Positions 16,422-24,328 of a stretch of DNA of 34,878 nucleotides are shown here, piece after piece. Origin of the DNA: Gammaproteobacteria bacterium (lineage in GTDB: Bacteria; Pseudomonadota; Gammaproteobacteria; Pseudomonadales; Azotimanducaceae); contig JAPUGI010000371.1 in the NCBI GenBank assembly GCA_027292925.1, forward strand, positions 1 to 34,878, given 5' to 3'. A model generated the notes under the pieces. The model saw nothing but the letters and a program-made list of their open reading frames with translations. It was not told where the DNA came from and did no database searches. Numbering within the stretch: position 1 is the first letter of the stretch; each line of letters starts with the position of its first letter. Position numbers and translations under genes: made by a program.

Positions 16422-16721
16422 ATGTTGTACGCAATAATCAGTACTGATATTGAGAACTCAATGCTACTTCGTCAGCAGGCAAGGCCGATGCATCTTGAGC
16501 GTTTGCAGGCGCTAAAAAGTGAGGGTAGATTAATCCTGGCAGGACCTCATCCTGCGGTCGATAGCGATGATCCCGGAGAAGCAGGATTTAGCGGTAGCCT
16601 GGTGATCGCTGAATTCAACTCACAGGATGCGGCTCAAGCCTGGGCCGATGATGATCCCTACGTTGAGGCTGGTGTCTACGCCAACGTTACCGTAAAACCT
16701 TTTAAGAAGGTGCTCCCCTGA
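16422..16721 (+). CDS. yciI: YciI family protein
   Basis: Small ferredoxin-like-fold protein of 99 residues. YciI proteins have a conserved His-Asp pair and are suspected to be enzymes, with no agreed reaction. Here the N-terminal [31 protein letters not shown] has the R..H..RL motif, followed by [13 protein letters not shown] and the [30 protein letters not shown] segment with the conserved DDPY. It starts 3 bases after yciB. It overlaps the possible CTG start of the next gene at its own TGA stop, so translation may be coupled. Confidence 0.9.
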   Translation: MLYAIISTDIENSMLLRQQARPMHLERLQALKSEGRLILAGPHPAVDSDDPGEAGFSGSLVIAEFNSQDAAQAWADDDPYVEAGVYANVTVKPFKKVLP

Positions 16722-16723
16722 AG

Positions 16724-17383
16724 TTGTTGGCCGTCATACTGATCCTGGGAATCACGCAGTCTGTGCTCGCAGATACTGTCTACATCCGGGACACTATCTA
16801 TGTACCCCTGCGCGGCGGACAATCAACTGAACACCGCATTTTGCATCGGGGTGTACGCAGCGGAACTGCTCTGGATCGTTTGGAAACAAACGAGGATAGC
16901 GGATATAGCCTGGTGCGGATGGGAAACGGCCTTGAAGGCTGGATCCAGTCCCAATACCTGGTGGATGAACCCATCGCAAAAGATTTGCTGCAGCGGACCA
17001 ATGATCGTTTATTTGAGTTGGAGGCGGATCACCAGAAAACGCTACTCCGCCTCAAGGAAATGGAATCCAATCGAGTCGAACTGGCAGATTCCAACGACTC
17101 ACTTCAGGACAGAAATGAAGCCTTAACCAAAGAACTCACTAGCATCACTCAACTTGCGGCCAGTGTTATTGCCATCGATGATGAGAACAAACAGCTTCGA
17201 GACGAGCACGATTCTTTGCTGGCTCAAATTGACGCACTGTCTGTCGCAAACCAGGAGTTACAAGATACTTCCGACCAGCAATGGTTTCTGGGCGGAGCCG
17301 GTACAGTATTGCTTGGCCTGTTATTCGGCTTTTGGATTTCAAGGCGGGTTTATCACAAAAACAACAACAGTGGTTGGGCCTAG
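16724..17383 (+). CDS. SH3-domain, coiled-coil, membrane-anchor protein (YgiM/TIGR04211 type)
   Basis: Probable exported protein anchored in the inner membrane. Layout: signal peptide LLAVILILGITQSVLA, an SH3b domain (about 18-82, ending GLEGWIQSQYLVDEP), a long coiled coil rich in E, L and Q (about 88-190), one transmembrane helix (GAGTVLLGLLFGFWI) and a short basic tail. This matches the YgiM-like SH3-and-anchor family of unknown function. There is no ATG. The coordinates use the first TTG. A CTG six bases earlier (16718) would give [10 protein letters not shown], a more normal signal peptide, and it has AAGAAGG at the ideal 7-base distance, while the TTG is 13 bases away. Co-transcribed with yciI and pdxJ. 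Confidence 0.85.
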   Translation: MLAVILILGITQSVLADTVYIRDTIYVPLRGGQSTEHRILHRGVRSGTALDRLETNEDSGYSLVRMGNGLEGWIQSQYLVDEPIAKDLLQRTNDRLFELEADHQKTLLRLKEMESNRVELADSNDSLQDRNEALTKELTSITQLAASVIAIDDENKQLRDEHDSLLAQIDALSVANQELQDTSDQQWFLGGAGTVLLGLLFGFWISRRVYHKNNNSGWA

Positions 17384-17390
17384 TCCGAGC

Positions 17391-18161
17391 ATGACGACCA
17401 AACTCAGTGTCAACCTGAACAAAATAGCCCTGATTCGTAATTCCAGGGATACCACAATTCCCAGTGTTGTCGAGGCCGCCATTACCTGCATTGCTAATGG
17501 CGCACAAGGTATAACCGTGCACCCCAGACCTGACATGCGACACATTCGCCCGTCGGATGTTTACGATCTTGCGGAACTGCTATCAAAGGATGAATACCGG
17601 GATATCGAATTTAATATTGAAGGGAATCCCTATGCAGGTACCGAAGACAATGGCTATCCAGGGTTCATGAAACTGGTTAAGGATGTTGGCGCAGATCAAT
17701 GTACGCTTGTACCGGATGATCCGAACCAGCTTACGTCGGATCGCGGATGGAACCTGACAGGCGAGTCCAGCCAGCTCAGTCCCCTGGTGGAGGAACTGCA
17801 ACAGCAAAATATCAGGGTCAGCCTTTTTATGGATCCAATAGATGAGCAAATTGAACTGGCGGCATACCTGGGCGTGAATCGTATTGAGTTCTACACGGGA
17901 CCCTATGCCGAAAATTTCGGTGATCCGGAACTGGAGTCAGTCCTGGCACCTTTCATAAAATCCGGCGAGCTCGCCAATACTCTTGGCCTTGGTATAAACG
18001 CAGGACATGACCTTAACCTGGAAAATCTCGCAACTTTCTGCACAAGAGTACCCGATGTAGCAGAGGTTTCGATTGGCCACGCAATTATTACTGATGCACT
18101 CCGGATGGGGCTCGACACGACGGTACAGAAATATCGCAAGATATTGGATCAAATCGCATAA
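17391..18161 (+). CDS. pdxJ: Pyridoxine 5'-phosphate synthase
   Basis: Condenses 3-amino-2-oxopropyl phosphate with deoxyxylulose 5-phosphate to pyridoxine phosphate, the last ring-forming step of DXP-dependent vitamin B6 synthesis. It is a TIM-barrel protein. Conserved stretches seen: LSVNLNKIALIRNSR, GITVHPRPDMRHI, EFNIEGNP, QCTLVPDDPNQLTSDRGW, RVSLFMDP, LGINAGHDLNLEN and VSIGHAIITDALRMG. Length from the ATG at 17391 is 256, matching the longer PdxJ subgroup. The frame is open further upstream, but that part overlaps the SH3 gene, which stops 7 bases before this start. Context with yciB-yciI is unusual; pdxJ more often lies near recO, era or acpS. Confidence 0.95.
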   Translation: MTTKLSVNLNKIALIRNSRDTTIPSVVEAAITCIANGAQGITVHPRPDMRHIRPSDVYDLAELLSKDEYRDIEFNIEGNPYAGTEDNGYPGFMKLVKDVGADQCTLVPDDPNQLTSDRGWNLTGESSQLSPLVEELQQQNIRVSLFMDPIDEQIELAAYLGVNRIEFYTGPYAENFGDPELESVLAPFIKSGELANTLGLGINAGHDLNLENLATFCTRVPDVAEVSIGHAIITDALRMGLDTTVQKYRKILDQIA

Positions 18162-18221
18162 CTCGATCCTGTCCGGAAACGGATACTAAGAAAGGGATTG
18201 GAGACAAGCATCTGAATCAGT

Positions 18222-18665
18222 ATGATTGATGGCTCCTATTCCATCGACCACTTTAGAACTACACCCATGACACCCTTACCAAAATATATGATTCTCTCCA
18301 TCCTGATCGGCGTCATCGCATACCTCGCCATCGGCTTTATCCAAGACCAGACATTGCGAATCCCTAATTCCATATCCACTTTCACAGAACTACTCATCAT
18401 TATTGTCGCCATCTTCGCCGGTGGTTTTCTTAAGAGTTCGGCATCCGTGACCGCATCGAGCACGAAGGAAACTGGCACCGTCAAATGGTTCAACGTCAAG
18501 AAAGGCTACGGCTTTATCACTCGTGACGAGGGTGATGATGTGTTCGTCCACTTTAGAAATATCGAGGGCGATGGTCGGCGTTCAATATCTGAAGGACAGC
18601 GGGTCACGTTTATCGTTGTGCCCGGGGACAAGGGCTTACAGGCTGACCAGGTATCTGCACTCTAG
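18222..18665 (+). CDS. Membrane-anchored cold-shock-domain protein
   Basis: Two hydrophobic helices (about residues 23-40, [16 protein letters not shown], and 52-70, [15 protein letters not shown]) are followed by a complete cold-shock domain (83-147). The domain has the nucleic-acid-binding motifs KGYGFI (RNP1) and VFVHF (RNP2) and the starting [13 protein letters not shown]. Free CspA proteins are about 70 residues with no membrane part, so this would place an RNA- or DNA-binding domain on the cytoplasmic membrane face. It differs from the known CSD-DUF1294 fusion, in which the cold-shock domain comes first. The start is uncertain: the ATG at 18222 and another at 18267 both lack good ribosome-binding sites. 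It stands 60 bases after pdxJ. Confidence 0.8.
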   Translation: MIDGSYSIDHFRTTPMTPLPKYMILSILIGVIAYLAIGFIQDQTLRIPNSISTFTELLIIIVAIFAGGFLKSSASVTASSTKETGTVKWFNVKKGYGFITRDEGDDVFVHFRNIEGDGRRSISEGQRVTFIVVPGDKGLQADQVSAL

Positions 18666-18697
18666 CGGTTAGTCTGAACTTAGACAGGAACTAGCTC

Positions 18698-19123
18698 GTG
18701 GCTGAAATATTCATGATTGGCTCCGAGGATGGAATCGAGGAGTTGGAAGCTGACGAAAATCCCGCTGATGTGTTTCCCTGCATGAATGCCCACGGTATCC
18801 ACGCGGAGGCAAGAGCACAGCTCTATACCCTGGTAACCCGGTTATTTCTTGATGACGCCATGCTACTTGAACCACTGGTCCGGCAGTTGGCAGAAGACGG
18901 CCCCACCATTCATCAGCTTGATTCATCTCTGGCAACGCAGCTGGCTAATAAAGATGAGAACGATATCGAGGAACTCGTCAGCCACTGGGTTGAATGTGAA
19001 GCCATTGAGGAACTCGAACTCGACAGCGAAGACCTGAGTGATTTTCTATTCCAATTAGTACACTTCTGCAAAACCGTAACCCAGGGTGAGGGTCTCGGTA
19101 TCTATCTCTATACAGATGGATAG
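18698..19123 (+). CDS. Acidic protein of unknown function
   Basis: I do not recognise this 141-residue protein. The frame is complete. It begins at a GTG (18698) with AGGAA 8 bases upstream and lies 32 bases after the cold-shock-domain gene and 14 before yciH. It is strongly acidic (about thirty D/E), with no signal peptide, membrane segment or cysteine cluster. Predicted helices cover most of it: HAEARAQLYTLVTRLFLDDA, PLVRQLAEDG, and ELDSEDLSDFLFQLVHFCKTV. Tight spacing and codon use like its neighbours suggest a real gene in the same transcript. An all-helical adaptor or chaperone-like protein is conceivable but is only a guess. Confidence 0.7.
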   Translation: MAEIFMIGSEDGIEELEADENPADVFPCMNAHGIHAEARAQLYTLVTRLFLDDAMLLEPLVRQLAEDGPTIHQLDSSLATQLANKDENDIEELVSHWVECEAIEELELDSEDLSDFLFQLVHFCKTVTQGEGLGIYLYTDG

Positions 19124-19137
19124 CTGAGACTAGGAAC

Positions 19138-19491
19138 GTGACCAGGTATTCAACACCTGTTTATTCAACCGAGAAGGGAAAACTCTGCCCTGGTTGCGGT
19201 GAAAAGCTCTCGCAGTGCCGATGCAAACAGGAAAAAGTACCTGATTCTGATGGCATCGTCAGGCTGCAAAGACAGGTAAAGGGAAGGAACGGAAAACCAG
19301 TAGTCCTGATCACTGGCCTCTCGCTGGTATCGGCGGAACTCAAGGTCCTGGCAAAAAAACTCAAATCCAGTTGCGGCGTTGGCGGTTCGATTGATGCCGC
19401 CGGCACCATCATCATCCAGGGTGACAAGCGAGAGCAGCTAAAGCAGGAACTGGAATCGATGGGCTACAAGGTGAAATTAGGTGGCGGATAA
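19138..19491 (+). CDS. yciH: SUI1/eIF1-family translation factor (YciH)
   Basis: Bacterial homologue of eukaryotic eIF1. E. coli YciH affects start-site fidelity on the 30S subunit. The C-terminal SUI1 domain (about 45-115) shows VRLQRQVKGRNGKPVVLITGL, LAKKLKSSCGVGGSI, GTIIIQGDKREQL and the end GYKVKLGGG. The N-terminal CPGCGEKLSQCRC could bind zinc, as in related proteins. Length is 117, close to the usual 108-115. The start is a GTG at 19138 with AGGAAC just upstream. It overlaps the next gene by 11 bases. Confidence 0.92.
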   Translation: MTRYSTPVYSTEKGKLCPGCGEKLSQCRCKQEKVPDSDGIVRLQRQVKGRNGKPVVLITGLSLVSAELKVLAKKLKSSCGVGGSIDAAGTIIIQGDKREQLKQELESMGYKVKLGGG

Positions 19492-20320
19492 GAGGACCCT
19501 GATCGAAGTGCCGGACCTGCACGTTGCCATTGACGCTGAATCAAACTGTTTCGTCTTCGACTGTCGCTTCTCTCTTAGCAATGATCGCTATGGCGCCGAC
19601 GCATTCGCGGAAAACCATATCCCGACGGCACAATTTGCTGACCTTAAACTGCAACTAAGTACATCCATTATCCCTGGCAAAACCGGTCGGCATCCCCTGC
19701 CAACAAGAGAAGCGTTCACTCGGCAAGTGCAAAACTGGGGTGTCACTCCTGGGGCACAGGTAGTCGCGTACGATGATGGCAATGGTATTTTTGCATCAAG
19801 ATTGTGGTGGATGTTTCGCTGGCTGGGACATGAGGCCGTTGCGGTTCTGAACGGCGGGATTACCGCTTGGAACGAGGCAGGTTTTGGAACCACAACGGAA
19901 GCTCAACAATTTGATGCTTCCAGTTTCCAAGGGGGGTCACCACTGACAAAATCGATTAATGCCGACGACGTATTGTCACAGCCGGGACTATTGACTGATG
20001 CCAGGGATTTACCGCGTTTCAAAGGAGAGATTGAGCCGATCGACCCAGTCGCCGGTCATATTCCTGGCGCTATTTGCCTGCCATTTCTGGAAAACCTGAA
20101 TGATGGTTATTTCAAATCCGCAGGTGAACTTCGTCAAAGGTTCCAGGACGCGGGGATTAAAACAGACAGTCAAGTAACCTGCTATTGCGGTTCCGGAGTT
20201 TCGGCAGCGCACAATATACTCGCCCTGCTGCACGCCGGATTCGATGAACCCGTCCTCTATGCCGGGTCATGGAGCGAGTGGATTACAGATCCTGAAAGGC
20301 CGGTTGCCATCGGTGAATAG
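19481..20320 (+). CDS. sseA: Sulfurtransferase, 3-mercaptopyruvate type (tandem rhodanese)
   Basis: Two rhodanese domains (about 8-130 and 155-275). Only the second has the active cysteine, C236 in the loop CGSGVSA. The CGSGV(T/S) loop is characteristic of mercaptopyruvate sulfurtransferases, whereas thiosulfate enzymes carry a CRKG(V/T)-type loop. It would transfer sulfur from 3-mercaptopyruvate to cyanide, thiols or a protein acceptor in the cytosol. Other signatures: RLWWMFRWLGHEAVAVLNGG and GHIPGAICLPF. It starts at a GTG (19481) inside the end of yciH, with AAGG 8 bases upstream, so it is translationally linked. It converges on serA with a palindromic repeat in between. Confidence 0.9.
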   Translation: MADKRTLIEVPDLHVAIDAESNCFVFDCRFSLSNDRYGADAFAENHIPTAQFADLKLQLSTSIIPGKTGRHPLPTREAFTRQVQNWGVTPGAQVVAYDDGNGIFASRLWWMFRWLGHEAVAVLNGGITAWNEAGFGTTTEAQQFDASSFQGGSPLTKSINADDVLSQPGLLTDARDLPRFKGEIEPIDPVAGHIPGAICLPFLENLNDGYFKSAGELRQRFQDAGIKTDSQVTCYCGSGVSAAHNILALLHAGFDEPVLYAGSWSEWITDPERPVAIGE

Positions 20321-20343
20321 CCGTTATGGATATTAGCCACCAG

Positions 20344-20377
20344 GTCCTTCGAGTTCCTTCGCCTATGGGCTCAGGAC
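20344..20377. repeat. REP-like palindrome between sseA and serA
   Basis: Arms GTCCTTCG and GCTCAGGAC flank a longer centre that contains a second ttccttcg. It is related to the palindromes at 11087-11107 and 26701-26724. It lies between the convergent genes, 17 bases beyond the serA stop, and is followed by a second gctcagga half-copy at about 20382. Confidence 0.55.
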
Positions 20378-20393
20378 AGGCGCTCAGGATAAA

Positions 20394-21569
20394 TCAATCG
20401 AGTACCCGGACGTTGATAACCCCCTCTATATCGAGAATATCCTGAACCAGATCTCCAGTTGGTCGGATTTCGATGTCGATAATATTATAGGCAATGTCAT
20501 CCCGACTTTTGTTCAACATATCAATCACATTGATATTGCGATCCGCCAGAATCGACAGGACAGAGCCCAGGATCCTGGGCACATTCTTGTTTGCCAGTGC
20601 CAGGCGAAATCCTGAACCATTGCGATCCATCACCAGGCTAGGGAAATTGACTGAATTCCTGATATTGCCGTTTTCAAGAAAGTCGATAACCTGGTCTGCA
20701 ACCATCATGGCGCAGTTTTCTTCGGCTTCTGACGTACTGGCTCCAAGATGAGGAGTAGAAACAACCCCTCGTCTTCCGATCAAACCAGGAACCGGAAAAT
20801 CAGAAATATACTGCGACAGCTTCCCGCCATCCAGCGCTCTGGCAATGGCATCGCTATCAACTAATTCGCCTCTGGCAAAATTCAGAAGTACCGCTCCATC
20901 TTTGAAGTACGCAAGAGTCTCCTCATTGATCATGACACGAGTGGAATCAAGCGCCGGTACGTGCAGAGAGATAATGTCGGAGCGAGAAAACAACGCCTGC
21001 ATATTCTCCATTTTCTTAACCCGGCGGGAAAGTCTCCATGCCGCTTCAACTGACAATGCAGGATCATAGCCCTGCACCTGCATTTCCATCTGCAGCGCCA
21101 TCTCAGCCACCATGGACCCGATAGCGCCCAGTCCCAGAACGCCGAGGGTTTTGCCTTTGAGTTCACTACCCTTGTATTGTTTTTTGCTGTCTTCCACTAG
21201 CTTGTCTAGTTCAGTCTCGTCTTCGCGACCCTGGAGGCTATCGACATATTCAATGCCCTGGATGATTCCCCGACAAGACAACAGCAGTCCCGCCATAACC
21301 AGTTCTTTTACTGCATTGGCATTGGCGCCAGGCGTGTTGAATACAACGATGCCCTTGTCCGTGTAATCCGAGACAGGAATATTGTTGACGCCGGTACCAG
21401 CACGACCCACTGCTCGCAGGGAAGGTGTAGCGTCGTCTACAGACAGTTGATGGCTTCTGACAAGAATCGCATCCGGATCTGATATCTCCGAGCCAACCTC
21501 ATAATCCTTGCGAGGAAACTTCTCCAGTCCCTTTTCAGAAATGTTGTTGAGCGTGCGAATTTTGTACAT
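20394..21569 (-). CDS. serA: D-3-phosphoglycerate dehydrogenase
   Basis: First step of serine synthesis, oxidising 3-phosphoglycerate with NAD. The Rossmann motif VLGLGAIGSMVAEMAL lies at about 144-159. Substrate-side motifs are AVGRAGTGVNNIPV and FNTPGANANAVKEL; the catalytic segment is STPHLGASTSEAEEN. A C-terminal ACT domain (about 320-391, RNINVIDMLNKSRDDIAYNIID) suggests serine feedback control. At 391 residues it lacks the intervening domain of the 530-residue form. In many relatives serA of this type adjoins serC and pheA; here it stands alone, and serC is not in the window. The 220-base upstream region contains a tandem repeat in the probable leader and a palindrome. Confidence 0.94.
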   Translation of the reverse strand: MYKIRTLNNISEKGLEKFPRKDYEVGSEISDPDAILVRSHQLSVDDATPSLRAVGRAGTGVNNIPVSDYTDKGIVVFNTPGANANAVKELVMAGLLLSCRGIIQGIEYVDSLQGREDETELDKLVEDSKKQYKGSELKGKTLGVLGLGAIGSMVAEMALQMEMQVQGYDPALSVEAAWRLSRRVKKMENMQALFSRSDIISLHVPALDSTRVMINEETLAYFKDGAVLLNFARGELVDSDAIARALDGGKLSQYISDFPVPGLIGRRGVVSTPHLGASTSEAEENCAMMVADQVIDFLENGNIRNSVNFPSLVMDRNGSGFRLALANKNVPRILGSVLSILADRNINVIDMLNKSRDDIAYNIIDIEIRPTGDLVQDILDIEGVINVRVLD

Positions 21570-21582
21570 CTTTGGTTTCCCT

Positions 21583-21701
21583 GCGTCCGTTTTCTGTAAA
21601 GCGTCTGCGACTGCTTCTATAAAAAGTCTGCGACTGCTTCTATAAAAATCTGCGACGGCTTCTGTAAAAAGTCTGCGACTGCGCGACTGCTCTTGTGAAA
21701 A
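21583..21701. repeat. Tandem array of 22-25 bp units upstream of serA
   Basis: Units read TCTGCGACTGCTTCTATAAAAA. Two identical copies begin near 21603 and 21627, a variant TCTGCGACGGCTTCTGTAAAAA near 21649, and a degenerate, partly duplicated one near 21672. A weak half-unit (gcgtccgttttctgtaaa) lies at 21583-21600. The array begins 14 bases upstream of the serA ATG and would be transcribed in its leader. There are no unique spacers, so it is not a CRISPR. Confidence 0.8.
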
Positions 21702-21750
21702 AAACGCCCAGTTTACACGGTGGTCAAAATTTAGTTTAGCTTTATTCTCA

Positions 21751-21765
21751 CGTTAACCATTAACG
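21751..21765. promoter_or_regulatory. Palindrome between ggt and serA
   Basis: CGTTAACCATTAACG is a perfect inverted repeat of 6-base arms with a 3-base centre, in an AT-rich stretch 180 bases upstream of serA and just past the ggt stop. It could be an operator for serA. No regulator can be named. Confidence 0.3.
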
Positions 21766-21790
21766 TTTTTCATACTTCAAACTATCCTTC

Positions 21791-23329
21791 CTAATGAACT
21801 ATCAAACCGATACCACCACGCCTGGTATCACCGAACGCCCGAATAGTTTTGTCCGATAATTCCACACTGTGAACACCGCCGAAAAAGAGATTAAGGCCTT
21901 GCCAGCGAACCAAGCTATCCACTTCTTTTTGCAGCTCTTGTGTGACCAGCTCAGAAAATCCCTTCTCCATATTCAATTCCCCATGTTCGACATGAATGCG
22001 TGGGCTTGCCACTGCCTGCTCCATATCCATCTGGAAATCCACTAAGTTGCTGACCACCTGCAGGATAGCGCTACGGATGCGATTGGATCCACCGGAACCC
22101 AGCGCATATTGTTTATTACCCGTAGTCAGCACGGTAGGCGCCATCATTGACGCCATTCTCTGATCCACCTGCCAGCGACCGAAGCCGCCAGGATTAATAT
22201 CTTCCTCACCCAACATATTGTTCAGCATAAAGCCGGCTTCCGGCACCACTACCCCACAGCCCTCGCCGTTGGACAATGACATGGCGGCTATATTCCCTTT
22301 TGAGTCAGCAACACTAATGTGAGTCGTTCCCCGCGAGCAGGCAAAATAGCCCTGAACTTCCTGCTGGTAACGACTGAGATAAGTCGCATCGAGAAGGAAC
22401 GCACTACTCAGATTATCGCTACCCATGGCATCCAATCTTGCTTTTTGCGTGAGCGTCATGATCTTTGCCAGCAATCCAAGGTGGGTCCCGCCGCCAAAGT
22501 CTGAAAACTGAGCAGCCTCCATCAGCTGCAACGCGAATGCGATCAATATGCCGCCGAAAGTTGGCGGTGGGTTAGTCAACAACGCCGCTGATCGATAAGA
22601 AAATTCCAGTGGCTCCCTGCAGACAACCTCATAATCTTCGAGATCGCGTCGCGTAAGATATCCGCCACTGTCACAAACCCCTGCAATACGCCCGGCCATC
22701 TCTCCGCGATAGAAAAACTGCTCTCCTTCCCGGACCAATCCTTCGAGGGTTTTCGCCAATTCCGGGCGTCGAAAAATATCATCTTCTCTCGGCAATTCAC
22801 CTGATGGGCCAACAAAATCCTGTTGTGCAGACGTTGTTGCGCGATAAATGGGCGAGACCACATCGAACACATAGGCCTGCATTGGCGTGATCGAAACACC
22901 TTGTTCTGCCTGCTGGATCGCTGGATTAACCAGCTCTTCCAGCGGTAAAGTACATAGGTCTTCATAAATCGCAAAGGCACCCTTGACCATTCCCGGTGTG
23001 GCAACGCTGCCGGGACCGATATGAAATTCCTGGGTAACATCTCCAAAATCAGCGATTACCGGATAGAAATCAGGCTTGTCCTGATGTTTGCCTTTCGGAG
23101 TCTGCACAAAGAAGTCATAGATCCTGGGTTGTTTGTTTGCAGGACAGGCGAGCAGATATCCTCCGCCTCCCAGCGACGCCAGGACCGGTTCAACTACACA
23201 CGCAGAGAATTGAGCGGCAACAATGGCATCGAATGCATTCCCACCTTTTCGCAGCACCTCCTCTGCAGCTTCTGCTACTTTCGGATGACCACAGGCAATT
23301 CCACCCTTTAAATTCTTCAATGCTTGCAA
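21791..23329 (-). CDS. Gamma-glutamyltransferase-family protein
   Basis: Ntn-hydrolase of the Ggt family, which normally cleaves itself into two chains before a catalytic threonine. The cleavage site is intact: SRGTTHISVAD, with T335 expected to be the new N-terminus. Further conserved parts are GGNAFDAIVAAQF, GGGGYLL, GPGSVATPGMVKGAF, NPPPTFGGILIAFALQLM and MAPTVL...ALGSGGSNRIRSA. There is no evident signal peptide (MQALKNLKGGIACGHPKVAE), so it may be cytosolic, unlike the periplasmic E. coli enzyme. At 512 residues it is somewhat short. The substrate (glutathione, another gamma-glutamyl compound or an acylase-type amide) cannot be told. It lies downstream of the NnrU gene, separated by 44 bases. 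Confidence 0.85.
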   Translation of the reverse strand: MQALKNLKGGIACGHPKVAEAAEEVLRKGGNAFDAIVAAQFSACVVEPVLASLGGGGYLLACPANKQPRIYDFFVQTPKGKHQDKPDFYPVIADFGDVTQEFHIGPGSVATPGMVKGAFAIYEDLCTLPLEELVNPAIQQAEQGVSITPMQAYVFDVVSPIYRATTSAQQDFVGPSGELPREDDIFRRPELAKTLEGLVREGEQFFYRGEMAGRIAGVCDSGGYLTRRDLEDYEVVCREPLEFSYRSAALLTNPPPTFGGILIAFALQLMEAAQFSDFGGGTHLGLLAKIMTLTQKARLDAMGSDNLSSAFLLDATYLSRYQQEVQGYFACSRGTTHISVADSKGNIAAMSLSNGEGCGVVVPEAGFMLNNMLGEEDINPGGFGRWQVDQRMASMMAPTVLTTGNKQYALGSGGSNRIRSAILQVVSNLVDFQMDMEQAVASPRIHVEHGELNMEKGFSELVTQELQKEVDSLVRWQGLNLFFGGVHSVELSDKTIRAFGDTRRGGIGLIVH

Positions 23330-23373
23330 CGTGTGTCTGGCGGCAAATTATTCTAGCAGCAGAAAACGGGAAC

Positions 23374-24051
23374 CTAAAATAAGCTAGTGCCCCCACTGAC
23401 AAAATCATGAAACCAATAGATAGCAGCGTAGAGTGCAACACCGATAACAACAGCAAGCCAGTTGATCTCAGTTGCTTTTAACTTGGTTTTACCTGAAAGA
23501 ATTGCGGCGAACGGGATGAGCGAAGTCGTCTCGTAAAAAGTCTGCCATTTTTCATCAGAATTGGCCTTCTTCCGCTTATCCATGGCGACCATCCCCACGG
23601 CAGATAACAATGCCAGGGTGCCAAAGAATACAATCGACGCCTGGTCACCATTGGCAATCAGGTGGCCAACCGCAAACAGCAGTATTCCCCACTGCAGTGG
23701 ATGCCGCGTGATCTTCACTGCACCAGGCAATTCGTTGTCAATGGCACTTTCAGTCTTCACGGCTGTCGGATTCTTTGTCATGATCCCGACAACAACCATG
23801 ACGATGGACAAAACGAGAATCACCTTGGTAATTTTGTAACTCACCGCGCTGGGAAGCCAGTAATAATCAGAATGATCGACACCAGCATAGAAATAGATCA
23901 TCGCACCGAGAGAAGCAAAGGCAAGAAGCGAGTAGATTCCGAGATATCCGTTTTCACCAACCGCCTCTTTCAGCATACCTCTCAAGGGTGTACTGGAAAC
24001 ACCGAGGTGCAATAAGAGGAAAGCGACGCAGGCGACAGTTAGCGGTGTCAT
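23374..24051 (-). CDS. NnrU family integral membrane protein
   Basis: Polytopic membrane protein of the NnrU family, originally found near nitric-oxide reductase genes and related to the MAPEG/isoprenylcysteine-methyltransferase-like fold of NnrU/Z-ISO. About six hydrophobic segments are visible, and the signature TRHPLQWGILLFAVGHLIANGD lies near residues 114-135; its histidines are the suspected haem or metal ligands. The length of 225 is usual. Start ATG at 24051 has GGGGA upstream. No denitrification gene is nearby, so a role in nitric-oxide metabolism should not be assumed; many aerobic bacteria carry it. Confidence 0.85.
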   Translation of the reverse strand: MTPLTVACVAFLLLHLGVSSTPLRGMLKEAVGENGYLGIYSLLAFASLGAMIYFYAGVDHSDYYWLPSAVSYKITKVILVLSIVMVVVGIMTKNPTAVKTESAIDNELPGAVKITRHPLQWGILLFAVGHLIANGDQASIVFFGTLALLSAVGMVAMDKRKKANSDEKWQTFYETTSLIPFAAILSGKTKLKATEINWLAVVIGVALYAAIYWFHDFVSGGTSLF

Positions 24052-24121
24052 GACAGGTCCCCATGATAATTCGGTTCCTATCTTAAACCGAACCCGTGGG
24101 AAGACCTAACGTGAACTGGGC

Positions 24122-24328
24122 TTATCGTCCCATGTTCCTGATCAACGCACGTCTTAGTGACTGAAATTCCTCATCCGAAATCAATCCGTTTTCGTGCGCT
24201 TCCACCAGGTCAAAGATTCGCGCGCCGACTGTAGGGATAGTGCTTCCTGCATCCACCCTTACACAGCCGACACTTGACAAAACCAGCATTAGAAACAAAA
24301 ACCGAGGTAATATCTTTTTATATTTCAT
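24122..24328 (-). CDS. Small lipoprotein with SHOCT-like C-terminus
   Basis: A 68-residue protein starting MKYKKILPRFLFLMLVLSSVGC. The hydrophobic segment ends at cysteine 22 in a plausible but imperfect lipobox (SVGC), so membrane anchoring through a lipid is likely. The C-terminal helix pair IFDLVEAHENGLISDEEFQSLRRALI is the SHOCT pattern, a short module that often mediates oligomerisation at protein ends. The ATG at 24328 lies within the end of the permease gene (11-base overlap), making it the last gene of the GntR-ABC operon. Its role, perhaps as an accessory part of the transporter, is inferred only from position. Confidence 0.72.
   Translation of the reverse strand: MKYKKILPRFLFLMLVLSSVGCVRVDAGSTIPTVGARIFDLVEAHENGLISDEEFQSLRRALIRNMGR

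Noticed and set aside
17154-17390. Extended PdxJ N-terminus
   Set aside because: The extension overlaps the SH3-anchor gene in another frame and has no PdxJ similarity; the ATG at 17391 gives the normal protein.
21583-21701. Possible CRISPR array
   Set aside because: The units are contiguous with no unique spacers, and no cas genes are nearby; the same holds for 34049-34135 and 5124-5213.
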